A DNA stretch of 64,000 nucleotides. Source: Corylus avellana (lineage: Eukaryota > Streptophyta > Magnoliopsida > Fagales > Betulaceae). Numbering within the stretch: position 1 is the first letter of the stretch; every line of letters starts with the position of its first letter. Made by a program: the position numbers and the translations under genes. The DNA is taken from the NCBI RefSeq assembly GCF_901000735.1, contig NC_081546.1:26162304-26226303 (forward strand). Direction: 5' to 3'. Shown piece by piece: positions 23,247 to 37,000 of the stretch. Under the pieces are notes generated by a model. That model saw only the letters and a list, made by a program, of their open reading frames with translations. It did not search any database and was not told where the DNA came from.

Positions 23247-24992
23247 CTTTTATAAAATGAAGTACATCATATTTTAGTTGCCATTTGGAAAATTAAGAAG
23301 ACTGGCCTTCTGAGCATTGGGTTAGTAAAAATTCAACTTCCACTAGCGAAGCTCTAAGTCAGAACTTTGATATGGAAATAGACAAGAGAGAAGATGAAAG
23401 GCCCATAAAGTGAAATTATGCATTTTTTTTTCCCTTTCCCTTTTTTGGGCAAATAAATACTAGTATCCATTTTATCAAACAAGGATAAGCATGAATGATT
23501 TTACTGAGGATGTTCGGTTGGCTTCCACTGAATAAATTTGAAATAAAAACGTGCAGGACTTTAATGCGAAGCTTTCAGACTTTGGCCTTGCAAAGGATGG
23601 GCCAATGGGAGATCAAACCCATGTTTCAACACGAGTGATGGGTACTTATGGATATGCTGCTCCTGAGTATGTAATGACTGGTGAGTTTTTTATTTTGTTT
23701 AACAGTAAACAGTGCTGATATTTTTTAGTTAGTGATTTTTTTTTTCTTTCTTGTTTTAAGATTTTGAATTTTTCACTTTTTCCATATAAAGGAGGATTTT
23801 GTTTACTTTTTCTTGCGACTATAGAACCTTCGCTATTTCTAGTTGGCATTGAAGAACTGATATAAGATGTTCTCATCACTTTCAAGTAGGAAAATGATAA
23901 CATAGATTGCATAAAGATTTGGACCTTTCCAGTTTGTAATTGACTGAAATTTCCCAAGTTCTTTTGTTGCAAAGTTGGAAAGAAAGAGGAAGAAATTTCT
24001 TAGTTTTCGTGCTCTTCTATATATATATAATAAAAAACACAAAGAAGCTTTCGTGCTCTTCTCTCCCTTATGGGTTGAAAAGTTATTGTTAAAACTGGAG
24101 AGGGCCTGTGAGAAGCAAAATAAATAAAAGTAACAATTTAGATATTTTCTTTCTGGCTTGTTTTCTCTCCAAAAAAGAACAAAAAAAAAAAAAATTGCTT
24201 GCTTCTCCAGCTTTATTTGCACAACCAGGCATCAAAATAATATAAAATATTTTCCCTTTTATCTCTACAATTGTACCTCTTCTCAAATAAAACAAACAAA
24301 AAATGAGTACCTCATTTGAAAGGAAATATATGATCATATAAATCAACATTCATACACAACACTACAATGTAACAGCTATAGATTGGAAGTAGAAACTACT
24401 TATAGTCCATGAACTAAAGTTTAAACTTATCTTGCCAGGGCATTTAACGGCTCGCAGTGATGTTTATGGATTTGGGGTAGTACTACTTGAGTTGCTCATC
24501 GGAAGGAGAGCATTGGACAAGAGCAGACCAAGCCGAGAACACAACTTGGTCGAGTGGGCCCGCCCACTCTTGAACCATAACAAGAAGCTTCTGAGGATCT
24601 TAGATCCTAGGCTGGAGGGGCAGTACTCAGAGAAAGCAGCAATGAAGGTGGCCCATTTGGCATACCAATGCCTTAGCCAAAACCCCAAAGGGAGGCCTGT
24701 CATGAGCCAGGTTGTCAACATCCTGGAGAATTTTCAGTCGAAGGCAGAAAACCAGGAGGAGGCATTGCTTCACAATGGAGGAGGCAGTAGTCTAACCCTT
24801 TATGAGGTTCCAAAGGATACCCCTGCCACTGAGTCAGAGAAGAGACACCCATCCAGAAGTGAGAGGGAGCCTGAGGTGCAGAGGAGCAAACCAGGGAAAG
24901 TAAGGAGCAAAAGTGAGCCTTCCCATGATTGTGATCTATTTAGCCATTCTCCCCATTTGTCTGATGAGAAATATGCTTCTTTCAGAAATTGA
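19579..24992 (+). CDS. PBL17: PBL17-like receptor-like cytoplasmic kinase (RLCK VII)
   Basis: Ser/Thr kinase expected at the plasma-membrane inner face, relaying receptor signals. Exons: 19579-19690, 20371-20675, 20910-21045, 23008-23144, 23557-23680, 24439-24992; total 1368 nt, 455 aa. MGICFS at the start is an N-myristoylation/palmitoylation signal. Residues 11-31 are Gln-rich. Kinase landmarks: GEGGFG (97-102), VAIKEL with Lys125, catalytic loop YRDFKTSN with Asp220, DFG at 238-240, APE at 265-267. All essential residues are present. YRD replacing HRD is usual in RLCK VII. The C-terminal 80 residues are low-complexity and basic. All introns are GT-AG and phases close exactly. Intron 3 (1.96 kb) and intron 5 are AT-rich. 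The PBL16/17 assignment is by pattern and neighbours; a close PBL paralogue is possible. Confidence 0.92.
20245..20277 (+). repeat. (GA)n microsatellite
   Basis: About 16 GA units in intron 1 of the kinase gene. Confidence 0.9.
23193..23244 (+). repeat. Compound (TA)n(GA)n microsatellite
   Basis: Nine TA units followed directly by about 17 AG units in intron 4 of the kinase gene. The same compound order recurs at 28014-28075. Confidence 0.9.
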
Positions 24993-26844
24993 ACCTGTAA
25001 GTTAACTTGTATAAGATCTGTAACTTTTCTGTCCACTCCATGTTTTGAGATAATTATTCTTCTTCTCTAAAAAAAAATTGTGAATTCATGCCCTTCTCAT
25101 TTTATTCTATTTTATGAGCAATCAGGGAAAGAGTCTTTGTATCTTCATCATCCAATAGTTGGGGAGGATGAAAATAAGCCAGTTTATCAATGGTCTTGTA
25201 ATATAGTGGTATTTCTCCCAATTTGAAGGATGTATGGAGTTTCAATTCGCTTACATAAGTATGGAATTTTGTAGAATTATAAGACGACTTGCCGTTGAGA
25301 AGTGCTGTTGGTGTGAGTCACTTTGGTAAGTGATGGCTAATATGTCGAATTATAATGTCATTGCAGAGTGCTCCCACCAAGAACTGATATAACGGCATTA
25401 GTTCGCCACCACTCTTGTCATTTGGTTCATTACTTGTCTTTTCTTATTTTCTTCAAATTGGTAACTCCGTCAATTAAATTAACATTTGTTTTTTTATTTG
25501 ACATTACTCGTTAGAGCATATAATTATCATATAGGCTTTTAAAATGCATGTAAGAATCGTAAGCTGTGTTTGGCAATAGAATGGAAAAAGGAAGTGAAAT
25601 GGTACTGTAGCAGATTTGATTGATATGAGAAAAAAAAACAAAAATATTTTTGTATAAAAAAAGTAAAAAAATTTGTTTTGTAGTGATTTTTTATTTGAAT
25701 AATAATAAAAAAGAATTGATGTCATGTCAAAAGTAAGAATGTTTGAGTTAATTTTGAAAAGAATTTTTTTTATTTTTGAGTCCGGTCTGGTCCGGCCTTT
25801 TGCCAAACATAGCTGTATATAGCATTGTTAATGTTATTAGAAATGCATGAAAAAATTAGATGCAATAAAAGTGTTATTTTAGTAGGCTTTGTTTAGGAAT
25901 TTCCTCCGAGAACCCCGGTTTTGACCAAAAAACTTGTCCCTTTTACCACATGTTTGCAGCAGAAGAGGCTACACCCTTTTTTTTCCTTCTATTTTTAGGC
26001 CCTAGATTTGTGATGTCTCTTAATTTTCACAAGGGACATAAATTTCCTCCAAATCAATTAAAAAGATATATCCTCCAACTAATTTAAAATAGTATCAAGT
26101 ATCCAGAAACATTTAAAATGTTAGTCTAAGTAAACTATAATTAATGACCTTAAAAATTTAATGTGCGTTTTACACTTGGCACTATTTTAAATAAGTTGAA
26201 CGATATTTCCTTTAGACTGATTTGGAAAAAATTTCTGTCCATTGTCACAATTATATCCTCAGAGTTTGACAACCTACATCCATTTTGTTTGACATGATAG
26301 AATCAATCTGACATTTGAGAGACAAAACTAATGTTTTTAGCATTACAATTTACACAGAAAATACAAGGACGAAAAATGCATTATATTATAGATGAACCAG
26401 GAGCACCACCTAACCAACAGAGAGCGAGACAGAACTAGGGCATATCTATACATTAGCATACTATTTCTGGTCATTTTGTGTGGCTGCTCAGGCTGATAGT
26501 GACTAATTACAGCTCAGCTTTAGAACGAAAATATTCTAAATCTTCGAAGAAAACGCCACAAATAATCAAGCCAAAAAAATAAAATCTCATCACAATTACA
26601 GCTCTTGGATTGACTTAGAAAGCCCAACACATGTTCTAAGGATAAAGAAAAAAAACAAAAGATTTGGTCTTTACAGAATGAAATACATGGCACTGAAAAT
26701 TGTATCACATTGTTGGGATGACCGTACTACATACTCTCATTTGGCTACCAATCTACAGTTCTCTTTTACTGCACATACTACAAGTTCCTACCTCGAATCT
26801 GCATATCCTCGAACACCATGCTTTTGATCATATGACAATCAGGA
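24993..26844. other. Convergent intergenic region, kinase and TORTIFOLIA1-like gene
   Basis: The two genes end tail to tail, so this 1.85 kb holds both 3' UTRs. A MITE occupies about 25562-25814. AT-rich sequence around 26030-26300 has weak inverted ends (AAATTTCCTCCAAATCAATT / GATTTGGAAAAAATTTC) suggesting a further MITE. No gene seen. Confidence 0.6.
25562..25814. mobile_element. AT-rich TIR MITE
   Basis: Left end AGCTGTGTTTGGCAA and right end TTGCCAAACATAGCT are inverted copies (one mismatch in 15). GTA stands on both sides, possibly a 3-bp target duplication. The interior TTTTGTAGTGATTTTTTATT recurs at about 9063-9091 (inverted) and 39475-39510. Confidence 0.65.
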
Positions 26845-28012
26845 TCATTTTCCTACAGAAACAGAAATCACATTGTTAGCCCCGTTTTCCTGTGTATCGC
26901 TCTTGTAGTATACATGGATAGAGATTTTTAGCAATTTTACAGTCCAAATTGCAAGCATTTTAGACAGCGAATATGAGAAATCAATTTTTTTTTTTGGCTC
27001 CTCATATTTGTTTTTCTTTGGGTATGCCCTTGCAACTTTCTACGGTTTATTTTGATATAAATCACTTACTACCCCCAAAACTATTATGAAAATGTAACTT
27101 TTCCATGCAATGTGCATGAATAAGCAGAGATGAAGAGTAGCTTACCCCATACATTGTGCAATTTCATTGCTAGTTGAGTAACAATTCTTCTCTCCATAGG
27201 ATTAGAAAACTCCATGTTCATAGCCTCCTGAATTGCAGACAAAAATTCTCGCCTTGCTTTTGCAGAAAGATTAAGGTAATTTGGTCCATGAATAGCGCTT
27301 AAATCCACAGCCTAAAATGAGAAACAAATATATAAACCTGGTTGGGAAGATTAATTACATTCCTACAGAAACATAGGTGATAAATGGTTTAAAAAAGACA
27401 AGAAAATACTCCAATTAATTGATTCTATTTTAAATAATTTAAAAGCATAATCAAAACAGCAATAAGCCACATCAGAAGAATGGGGGTTTTTTTTTTCTGT
27501 TGTCTAATGATGTATGAAGGTTCATTTGTGACATCAGAACTGAATCGAGGTTCATTTATGTTGTTTCATGATGCATTAGAATGGAGTTGACAATACATGA
27601 ACGGCTAGGTTAAATGTTTAACTATTTTAATATAATGAATCATAATAAAATAGTGACATCAATCTCAACAATTAGGAAGAGAAATTGAAATTGAGAAAGC
27701 AAACCACTAATACTGCATTTTTGAGAACTACGGGTCCCAGCATAATAGCTGGATAGTTTAGTTTGACTCAAAAAGGACCACCTTTCCACCATCGTGACTT
27801 CAGACAGAGACCACCTTAGAACTAAGATGAGCTAAGCTAAAGCATAAAGCAATGAGAATGAACAAACCTAAAATTATCCAAATAAGCATATGGAAGAAAT
27901 CCAGTTTGCAAATGTTACTCATTTCAGGATTTTACTGTACAAACTCGAAACCAATTTATAGTGATGACGTGTCATTGTAATACACGGTAGTCCCCATAAA
28001 GTCAAAAAACAG

Positions 28013-28080
<68 letters not shown>

Positions 28081-31000
28081 GTTCGTTATTTTTGAACTTC
28101 AATCCTTTACATAAAAAATTATAAAAATTTATAAGTTCTTTACAGTTTCTAAGTTTTTATGCATATAAAATAGTTATGAACACATTTACACAAAATAACA
28201 TAATTATGTATCTTTGAGCGGGTGTGAGCATGTGTCTGTATATGTTTGTGCGAATACAATTAAATATGTATGCACATAGACTTATACAGATACCGTGAGT
28301 GTGAGAGGAGGAAAGACAGGGAGGGGAAGTTCATGATGGAAGGTGTTGGCATATCAACATGACTTTCCATTTTTGGCATATCGACAAAATGCTTTTCTTC
28401 TCATGACAAGACGAGTTGAAAGAAAAACTTACATGGTTCCTTCTATTTCTAATCGTATGCCATGTTGACATAGATGTACCTGTTAACATATTTCTTTTAC
28501 AATTTTTTTTTTTATAGATCCTCAACAGTTGTAAGTTATGCACCATCACCAAAGAAAAAGATGATAAAACCCAAGCGTTCATTTGCCCAGCCTATGTACC
28601 TAGGTTCACTGAAACACTCACCCTTCACAACATTGGTATGCACGAAGTTGTAAGAATGCAAGCAAGCAATTTGGGTTCAATTAACTACCTCAGAAAGCAT
28701 GCATGGACAGCATGGTATAAACAATCGGCATTTGCATCATAATTGGATGCTTAGTAAATGTGTAAAAGAACTTGCCTGCTGCAACCAAGGGATTATGGAG
28801 TTCATAAATCTTTGCTCCAGGAGATATGATGCCAAAGTACTGAGAATATCACTGACAGTCTTGGGTGACAACCTTTCCAGAATAGGACCAGTTCTATCAA
28901 GTAGTTCAACGAGAACAAGTTCATCATGTGAACAGAGAGCTTCCACATACGCAGAGTCTAGGTCCCCTTCACACAAAAAACCCTTCACACGTTTCCAAAG
29001 GCTATTCTTATTTTCCAAGCCATTTTGTCTGACAATAGCACTAGAACCTGGAGGAAAAATAGCACCGTCCTTTCTTATTTGACCACAACCCACATTTTGC
29101 ATTCCGTGCCCAGAACTTTTCTGCATGTCTTTCCCCATAGGATTCCTAGTAATATTTACCTTAGCATTTGTCCACATATCTGTATCTTGTTTAGCAGAAA
29201 TGCTTGACCTGCCCCTACCAACTGCATTTACCTCTCGAATATCGGAACTTTTTACAGACAGCAATGAAGACTGTCTATTGAGGATATCAACAGATGGCCG
29301 GGGAGTGCAGGTAGAGAGTCGAGGTGAATGCACAGTCTGGCTCTGCTTCACAAGTCTGGAACTTGCTAAGTCAGAATTTCGCCCCCGGTGTACAACATCC
29401 TGTGCTAGTCTATCTACTACATGCTCTAAACCTACCACCCTTGATTGAATCGAAGTCAAGCTGTCCATTATGCCGGTTGTAAAAACCTGCAGATAACTTT
29501 AATACATAAGACATACCATACAGTTGCCTTTGCCAATGGCTAAGCAGTATCATGACAGAATGGCATGAATGATAAGACAAAAAACATCGAAGATGGACAA
29601 TATAGGATGTTCTGGAGTGGCAAAAAACAGAAAACAGGGATTCATAAATCAAAAATAATGCCTACCCTTTATGTCTCAACAGCAAGTTAGTGTTATCAAA
29701 TAATCTTACATGTGCATATTAAGCAAAGAGTGGATGCCTCAGGGTGTTTATGAAAAACTAAAAAGTCTGTATCATATGGATGTAAGAATAGTTTATGCAA
29801 ATAAAGTTACTTCACGTATATGAATATCCTAGAATCCCACTATTTACCTGTAAGAGATCCATTAGGTTTGACTGTTTGTTTTCAATCTCCAAAAGTTGTT
29901 TTCTGATGAAAACCATTTCGTTTGCCATTTGTGAACAACATCCACTAGCAGTTTGGGAAAAAGACTCAGTAACAGTAGAATCAAGACTTCTACGGTCCTG
30001 CATTTTTGCTGAGTAAATTTGTTCATCACTAATCTCTTCAGCTGCAAACCGTTGAGTTCTTCGAATTGGCTTGACTGAACTACCCTCCTCAAGACATTCA
30101 TGAGAAACTGCCACGAACTTAGTCTCAAAATTATCAGTTGCAAGAGTGCACACAGAAGAACACTCTTGTTTGTCGTCCATTGGCACATATTCATACCCAA
30201 TATCCTGTGCGCTTGTAACATCAGTACTCATTCTTTCTAAAGTCTTGGTAACAGAACTACCCTCAGATTCTTCATTATGAAATTCTCCTAAAGAAACATT
30301 ATGGCTTTTAGGAACTGCAATTTCAATATTCCAATCATCTGCTTTAGAATGTTGATTTTCCACATAATTTTGACATGTTTTTCTGATAGACAAAGGAATC
30401 GTGCCCTTATTTGAGCCTCTACTAGCTTTCTTGAGGGTGGCATCCTTCCATCCAGATTCACTGGTACTGGTGAGATCACTGTAGTCACCTCCACAGAAAT
30501 TTTCTGTAAAAGATGCATGATAAGAAGATATGATAGAGAAGGGAAGCATTGAAAGAGAGAATTGAAAATGCCCACATCATAAGAACATGCCAGTAACTAT
30601 AACTTCCTTTATTGAAGACATTGAGTAAAAGATTCAATGTGATGATGAAGTCCAATAACAGTTCAAGATGAAAGTTCTCTACTTCCTTCGACTGATTGAT
30701 ATGAAAATATATGAACAAGACTTCCTGACGAACCATATAAAGGAGAAGATCACCCAGATAATTAAGGAATGAATCCAGGCTTATTACACAGAGTAATCAT
30801 TGTAATTTCAATTTAATGTAGGCCAATAAAATACAAGTCACGGAGTTTTTGAAAACATAAAGAGGAATAGGATATTATCAAACAATATCATATTCCCATC
30901 ACGATGTTTTCCCTTGCAGCTTCCCCCTTACAGATGCACCAGTTCTTTTTCTTGTAACATTCTCTGTTTTTCTATAAACTTATGGTATCCAGTATAACAG

Positions 31001-34000
31001 GCAAATTGATTCTCAGTTTCAAATAAGTGTACCAACAATAGCACATTGAAAGTTCGTGGAAATATTGAACTAAAGAGCAAGAAATATGAAAGACAAGTGA
31101 ACAATTTGAACGACTATGTTCGCTGCTCTTCTGTATTACTTTTTTCTATAAGTAACTGGCTCCAAGGGGAGGGAGAAGGGGAAACTTGAACAACACTATG
31201 TTCACTGCTCCTGTATTAAATAACCCAGAAAACAACATTAAAAGTCCAACTATATTTAGGGAACATGTGTCTGACTTGTCTAAGAAGGTTTCTAAAGAAG
31301 TACAGATACCCTATTAAGAAGTTACAACAAATGTCTTATACAGCCATCCTACCAAATAGACCGTCAAAAAACAGAATCAAATGCATTGAATATCATAAGT
31401 TCAATCGAAGAAAATGCTCATGACCAATTTCAGAAACCAAATGTGGCAATGCAAATTTAGAAACATGATGGTCATTTGTATTTGAACAAAATGAGAGAAA
31501 GGATGGTCCACATAAATTGGGGAAAGGAACTTTTCACCAAGTGTCACACTGCTTTCAATAGAAACTTAAGTTTAATTTGATTTGAAAAAGAAAAGGAAAA
31601 AGTAGACACTTTTGATCATTTGGATGACCCAGTGTCTCAAGATGTGAAGATTAGAAAAAGATTTGCACAACAATATGCACCAATTAAATGTCATGCAAAA
31701 GCTTACTATCTTCAAGATTAGATATGCGCATAGAAATTCTCAAAATTATCTCTTGCCCATACTTATCAAACCATTGACTATAGAGTAGGTTGAACCACTG
31801 AACTGATAACCTGATGGTTTTATTGAGTTATCCCACCAACGACCTCAAAGAATTAGGGGCCCATTTGGTTTGCGGAATAGATTCTTAGAATAGAATGACT
31901 ATTCCATAAGAATAGCCATTCTTTTGTTTGGTAAGTGTCTATTTATAGGAATAGTTATTCCCGTGAGAATCGTTAACTCTTTTTTTTTATTATTATTATT
32001 CTAGTGCCTACTGTGGGTGGCCGGCCGCCCATTAGGGTGGTCGACCACCACATGTTCAACCTTTTTTTTTTTTTTTTTAATTTGAGTTTTGAAAAAATTA
32101 GAAATCAAATGGGCTTTTTAATAATTTTAGTTCAATCCCAATTATAAAACATGTGTTGCTACCAAACTAAAGAATTGGAATAATTATTCTATTTCAACAT
32201 TTTCTATTCTCAGTAATACCTATTCCTTTTCTTAATGAAATACCCATTCTGAAAACCAAACAAGGCCTAGATGTTTTGGCTTTACCTAGTCAACCACTGC
32301 ACTGCAGACCCTAATATGCACTATAAAAATACCATGTCTCTAACAGACCAAAATGCAAAGGAATGCATTAGCATGGTTAGGCATGCCTTAAAAATTCCAT
32401 TAACTCGTTAAGGAGGATAAACATAATTTTATAGTAAAAATAGCCTTCACAAATGCAAAGCATGTCCTCACTTCAAATGAGGTTTGATGATGCAAAAGCA
32501 TTAGGCATCAAATGAACTACATGAAAAGTCACATTTATGTGTGCTTGGGTTTAACTGCCCAAACGCCTGAATTGATACTAATGACCTCTGGGAATATTTT
32601 AGCCAAAGCACAGCATGTAGAAGTTTACCTTTAATCCAAAACATTAACTTCATGAACTACTTGCCTTGGGCTATCTAAAGTCAGTCAGTCTTTCACATTC
32701 CATATATGATCAAATTCTACTTGAACTACTTTAACCAATCCCACAGCAACATTGCAGTCCATGTAGCACTCAATATGCATCCCAAAATATCCATAACCCA
32801 ATAAGATGCTTTTAGTTTATGATTCTTCTTATACAGATTTGCATGCCTTAAAAAACAAGAAGAACAAATTCCGAAAAATACTAGTAAAACAGTGCACAAA
32901 CAAAAACATATAATCAATATTGAAAAGTAAAGACCAAACATAAAACCAATCTGAACAAGCATGTCAAATACAATGGGCATCAGCCACTAAACCTTTTATA
33001 GAAGATCCAGCGTCTGAAGGTTCAGGAGTATCGGGCCCTGGAAGACTTCTCCAGTACTGTAGGGCCTGCAATACTGCATCCCTAACTGGTTTAACCTATA
33101 AGTAACACAAGAAGCATCTAAAGGATCCAGTTTAATCATTCGCAAGAAACTACTTTGAACATAGATCTTTGATTAACACTAACCTTATCAAAACGGCAAG
33201 ATTCAAGAGAACGGATGGAGGAAGCCCTAGAAGATCCCAAGAAGGATCCACCACTTGCAGCAATGTCCCCTAATGCAAGAGAAGCAGCTTTTCGTGTTGT
33301 CCAGTCACTGTTTTTGAGAGCTTCTTGGATGCCAGCCATTGCAACAGATAAAATATTTTGTGTGGGAGCACCCCCAACCTGAAGTAGAGATTGGAAAGCT
33401 TAATTTTTCTTTGATTTGAAAGTGCATTAAGAAAAAAGATGTGCAATTAAATGAAGGGTGAAAAAGAAAACATTTTCTAGAAAATAATGAAGTAAAACCA
33501 TATATAGGAAGTATCAAAAGTAGCTTGGCAGCTTGATAGCCTATACCCAAATACTATTTTGATTGATGGTCACACCATTTTTCATCATTTAAACAAAGCC
33601 CAAACATTCTCTCATATTTCTTGAAATAACAAAGCCAAAAAAATAAAAATAAAACCTTAAAACAAGAAGGTACACAACTCACAATATTAATTATGTCCCT
33701 TGGAGAACACACGCCACTTAATTTATCAAAAAAAAGAAGAAGAAGAAGAAGAAAAACACAGAAGTGATTTGTATTTGAGTATATTCCTCCTTAGATGAAG
33801 TATACTCAAAAGCTTACACAAATTAAAGATGCACTTCTAAATATATCTATAAATGTCATTCTACCAACATATTAGGCCCCTGAACCTTTTTTTTTTTAAG
33901 TAAATGTTTTATTAGAAAGAGAATTTCTAAAAGCAAGCAATATACAGAAAATTCTTCTAATAAATTACAAGCTTAAATCAAATTATCGACAAAGTCTAAA

Positions 34001-37000
34001 AAAAGGGATATGGATACTAACAAAACCACTAAATCACTCATACAGTGACTTAAAAATAAAAACTTTCAAGAAGAGATAACTCATTGTGATCAATGTTGTG
34101 GTTATTCTTCTCTCCATTTCGTCCATATATGGCAAAAAAGGATGCTTCCAATAATATTGCTGCATCTATGTCTTCTGAATAGACCTTTGCAACTAATAAC
34201 ATAAGAACAATTTCTGAGGCATTATCCATTGAACCCAAAATCACAAAAATGAAAAACAATAACTCACTAGCAATTACGGTTTGGTAAAACCTGCCTGATA
34301 AGGCATCGAGCTGCTGTTACCAAGCCGACTAGTTAGCTCTCAATGAGCCTCAGGTCGGGGTTAGTAATGGGTCGGAATTAATTATGCAAAAGAAAAAACT
34401 GAATTTCAACTCAACCTGGTAATATAATAAAAAAAATTAAAATCATTTAATATATACATTTCTTTTCAAAAAAACCTAAGTGACCTCATGCGGCAATCTC
34501 TTCTCTTTCATTTCATTTTTGCTACCTCTCCCCAATCCCTGCACCAATCTCCTTGTTGCCGCCAACTGCTCCTTGCCACCATTGTCTTCGCATTCATCTT
34601 CTTCTTCGCCTAGCTCCTCCCAGCCTCCTCGACGTTGTTCCCATTCCTAAACCTACCCTGCCATCATTGCCACCAAACTCCACAAAGATGTCCTCAACAT
34701 TGCGAGGTTTGTACCAAAAACCCCGGGCCGCGACAAAGTTAGAGCTCACAAACTCCACCTCCAAAAGTCCCTCGCTGTAAATGTCGTAGATCTAGCGCTT
34801 TTGATGGTCGCTTAGCACTGTAGAGGTCATAGTTCTAACCCAAACATATGAAGTTAGGGCTCACAAATTCTATTGCATGAAGCCCTTCCTCATCGTAGAG
34901 GTCATAAATCTGGTGCTTCTGAGAGTCGTTGAGCGCATGGAGATCATAAATCTAGCCCAAATTGAAAAAGTTAACGCCCCTCGGCAGAGTTAGGGCTCTT
35001 AAACTCCACCGCTTGAAGCCCCTCCTCGTTGTAGAGGTTGTAGATCTAGCCCTGCCCAATGGTAAACCCGAATTCCAAGCCGGCCCAAGATCTCTCACTA
35101 TGCACGAAATTCGGCTCAGCTCGGAAACCACTCAGTTCCGATCCAAAGGGGCTGATCAATCAACCCTACTAGCAATTGGGCAATGAATTAAACTAATGAT
35201 CAACCATCTCATCACCAAAATACATATCATGCATAGAGATGAACACTTCTACCATTTCTTACTACATATGACACAGAACGCTAGAAACCTCTCCCAACCT
35301 TCTTTTATGTTACATAAAAGACTGCACACATAAGGTCTCCTTAATAAACTTAAAATCCACAGACCCCAAACCTCCTCATATTTTACCCTAGTTACACGTC
35401 TCCATCCTTCCTCACTAGTTGAAAATAGTTAATTTTATTACCCCAACCCTCCATATCGTAGAGTCGAACAAACTAGATTCCAATCCACCAAATGAAGCTT
35501 AAATTCCTCACATATTCCTTTTGACAAAAATCACACTACAAAACTTCTCTAGCCGATTGGCTATGCGAGTAGGAATGGTGAATAACGATAGAAAATAAGT
35601 GGGTAAACTAGAGAGTGTACACTTAATAACAATATGTCTACCACCCTTGGACAAATAAAGTTTCTTCCAACCTGCCAAGCTCTTCTCCATCCTTTCAATA
35701 ACAGAATTCCAACTTGATACGGCCTTAAAAGAAGATCCAAAGGCATTACATTGGATGAAGAAACCACTTCACAACACAAAAGACCAGCCAGCTCCTCCAC
35801 ACCGCCAACTTCACCCATTGGGACTCACTCACTCTTTACCCAAACATGTCAAACACCAGAACAGCTTGTAGGCAAGGCATGATATCAGTTAATATCTGTG
35901 AAGCAGCCTACATAATTAGAGAATTATCAGAGGATAAACTAATTGTCATTCCATATAGATATATAACTAACAACCAGAAATTCCAACTGCCATATTGAGA
36001 AATGGATAAGAAAAGTTTTGATCGTTCATTAAGAACTGGATAAGAAAAGTAGAAAGCATATAACAACAAATAATTTAAGTACATAAGTTTGATTGTTGCA
36101 TCAAATGTGTAGCGTAAGCAGACAAAACCGAATGCATGATCCCATGCCTTGTTTTCGGTTATCAAATAGTATTTATCACTGATGCCCTCTCTTGTTTTTG
36201 GTGATCAAAAGTACTCTCTACGTGCACGACATGTACTAAACAGAGAACAGAAAAACTTTGATCGTCAAATATCGTTATATATTTTATGGCCTTGGAGCAA
36301 AAATACAGAAACAAAAAAAAATAATAAAAATAAATAAATAAATATTATACCAAAATCATTATCCATGATGAAAAATCAATGACATTTTAGGCAAATCAAA
36401 GTTGGGTACTACAGTTAAACTGACCTGAATAATACTTCTATTCAACTCAATCACTGCTGGTTTTGCCATAAAATGTGGATTCTTGAGAAACTTTGTGGTC
36501 CGAGTCAACATCTTGTGCAAAATTGAGATGGGAGGATCATGAGTGTTGTCAATGATCCTCGCCAAGCACAACGCCGAACCTGACTGCACCTGCCTGTTTT
36601 GTTCACCCAAAGCTTCAAAAAGCGGCTTCACTAACACAACAAAGACACCATCAGCCTCACCCCCACGATTACTCAATTTTGAAGCCAGAATACCGACTGT
36701 TTCCACACATGCATCCCTCACAACTGAGTCTGGGTCCTTGAGCCGCTTAACAATGCTAGCAACCATCTTGCCAAGATGTGGTCCAATAAGACCCTCATGA
36801 AATCTCGCTAACGTACCCATCAGTCTAATACATTCCTTTCTAACCGCGCTCTTTTGTTCTGAATCAGTATCCAATATACACGACAGAAATGGAGCAATCC
36901 TCTCTGGGGTTAAACATTCAGCAGTTTTCTCAAGCTCATCAACCCCAATCTGGCAGGTATCTCTATCCGCAAGCTTGTTCAGCGCGACAACCACTTTATG

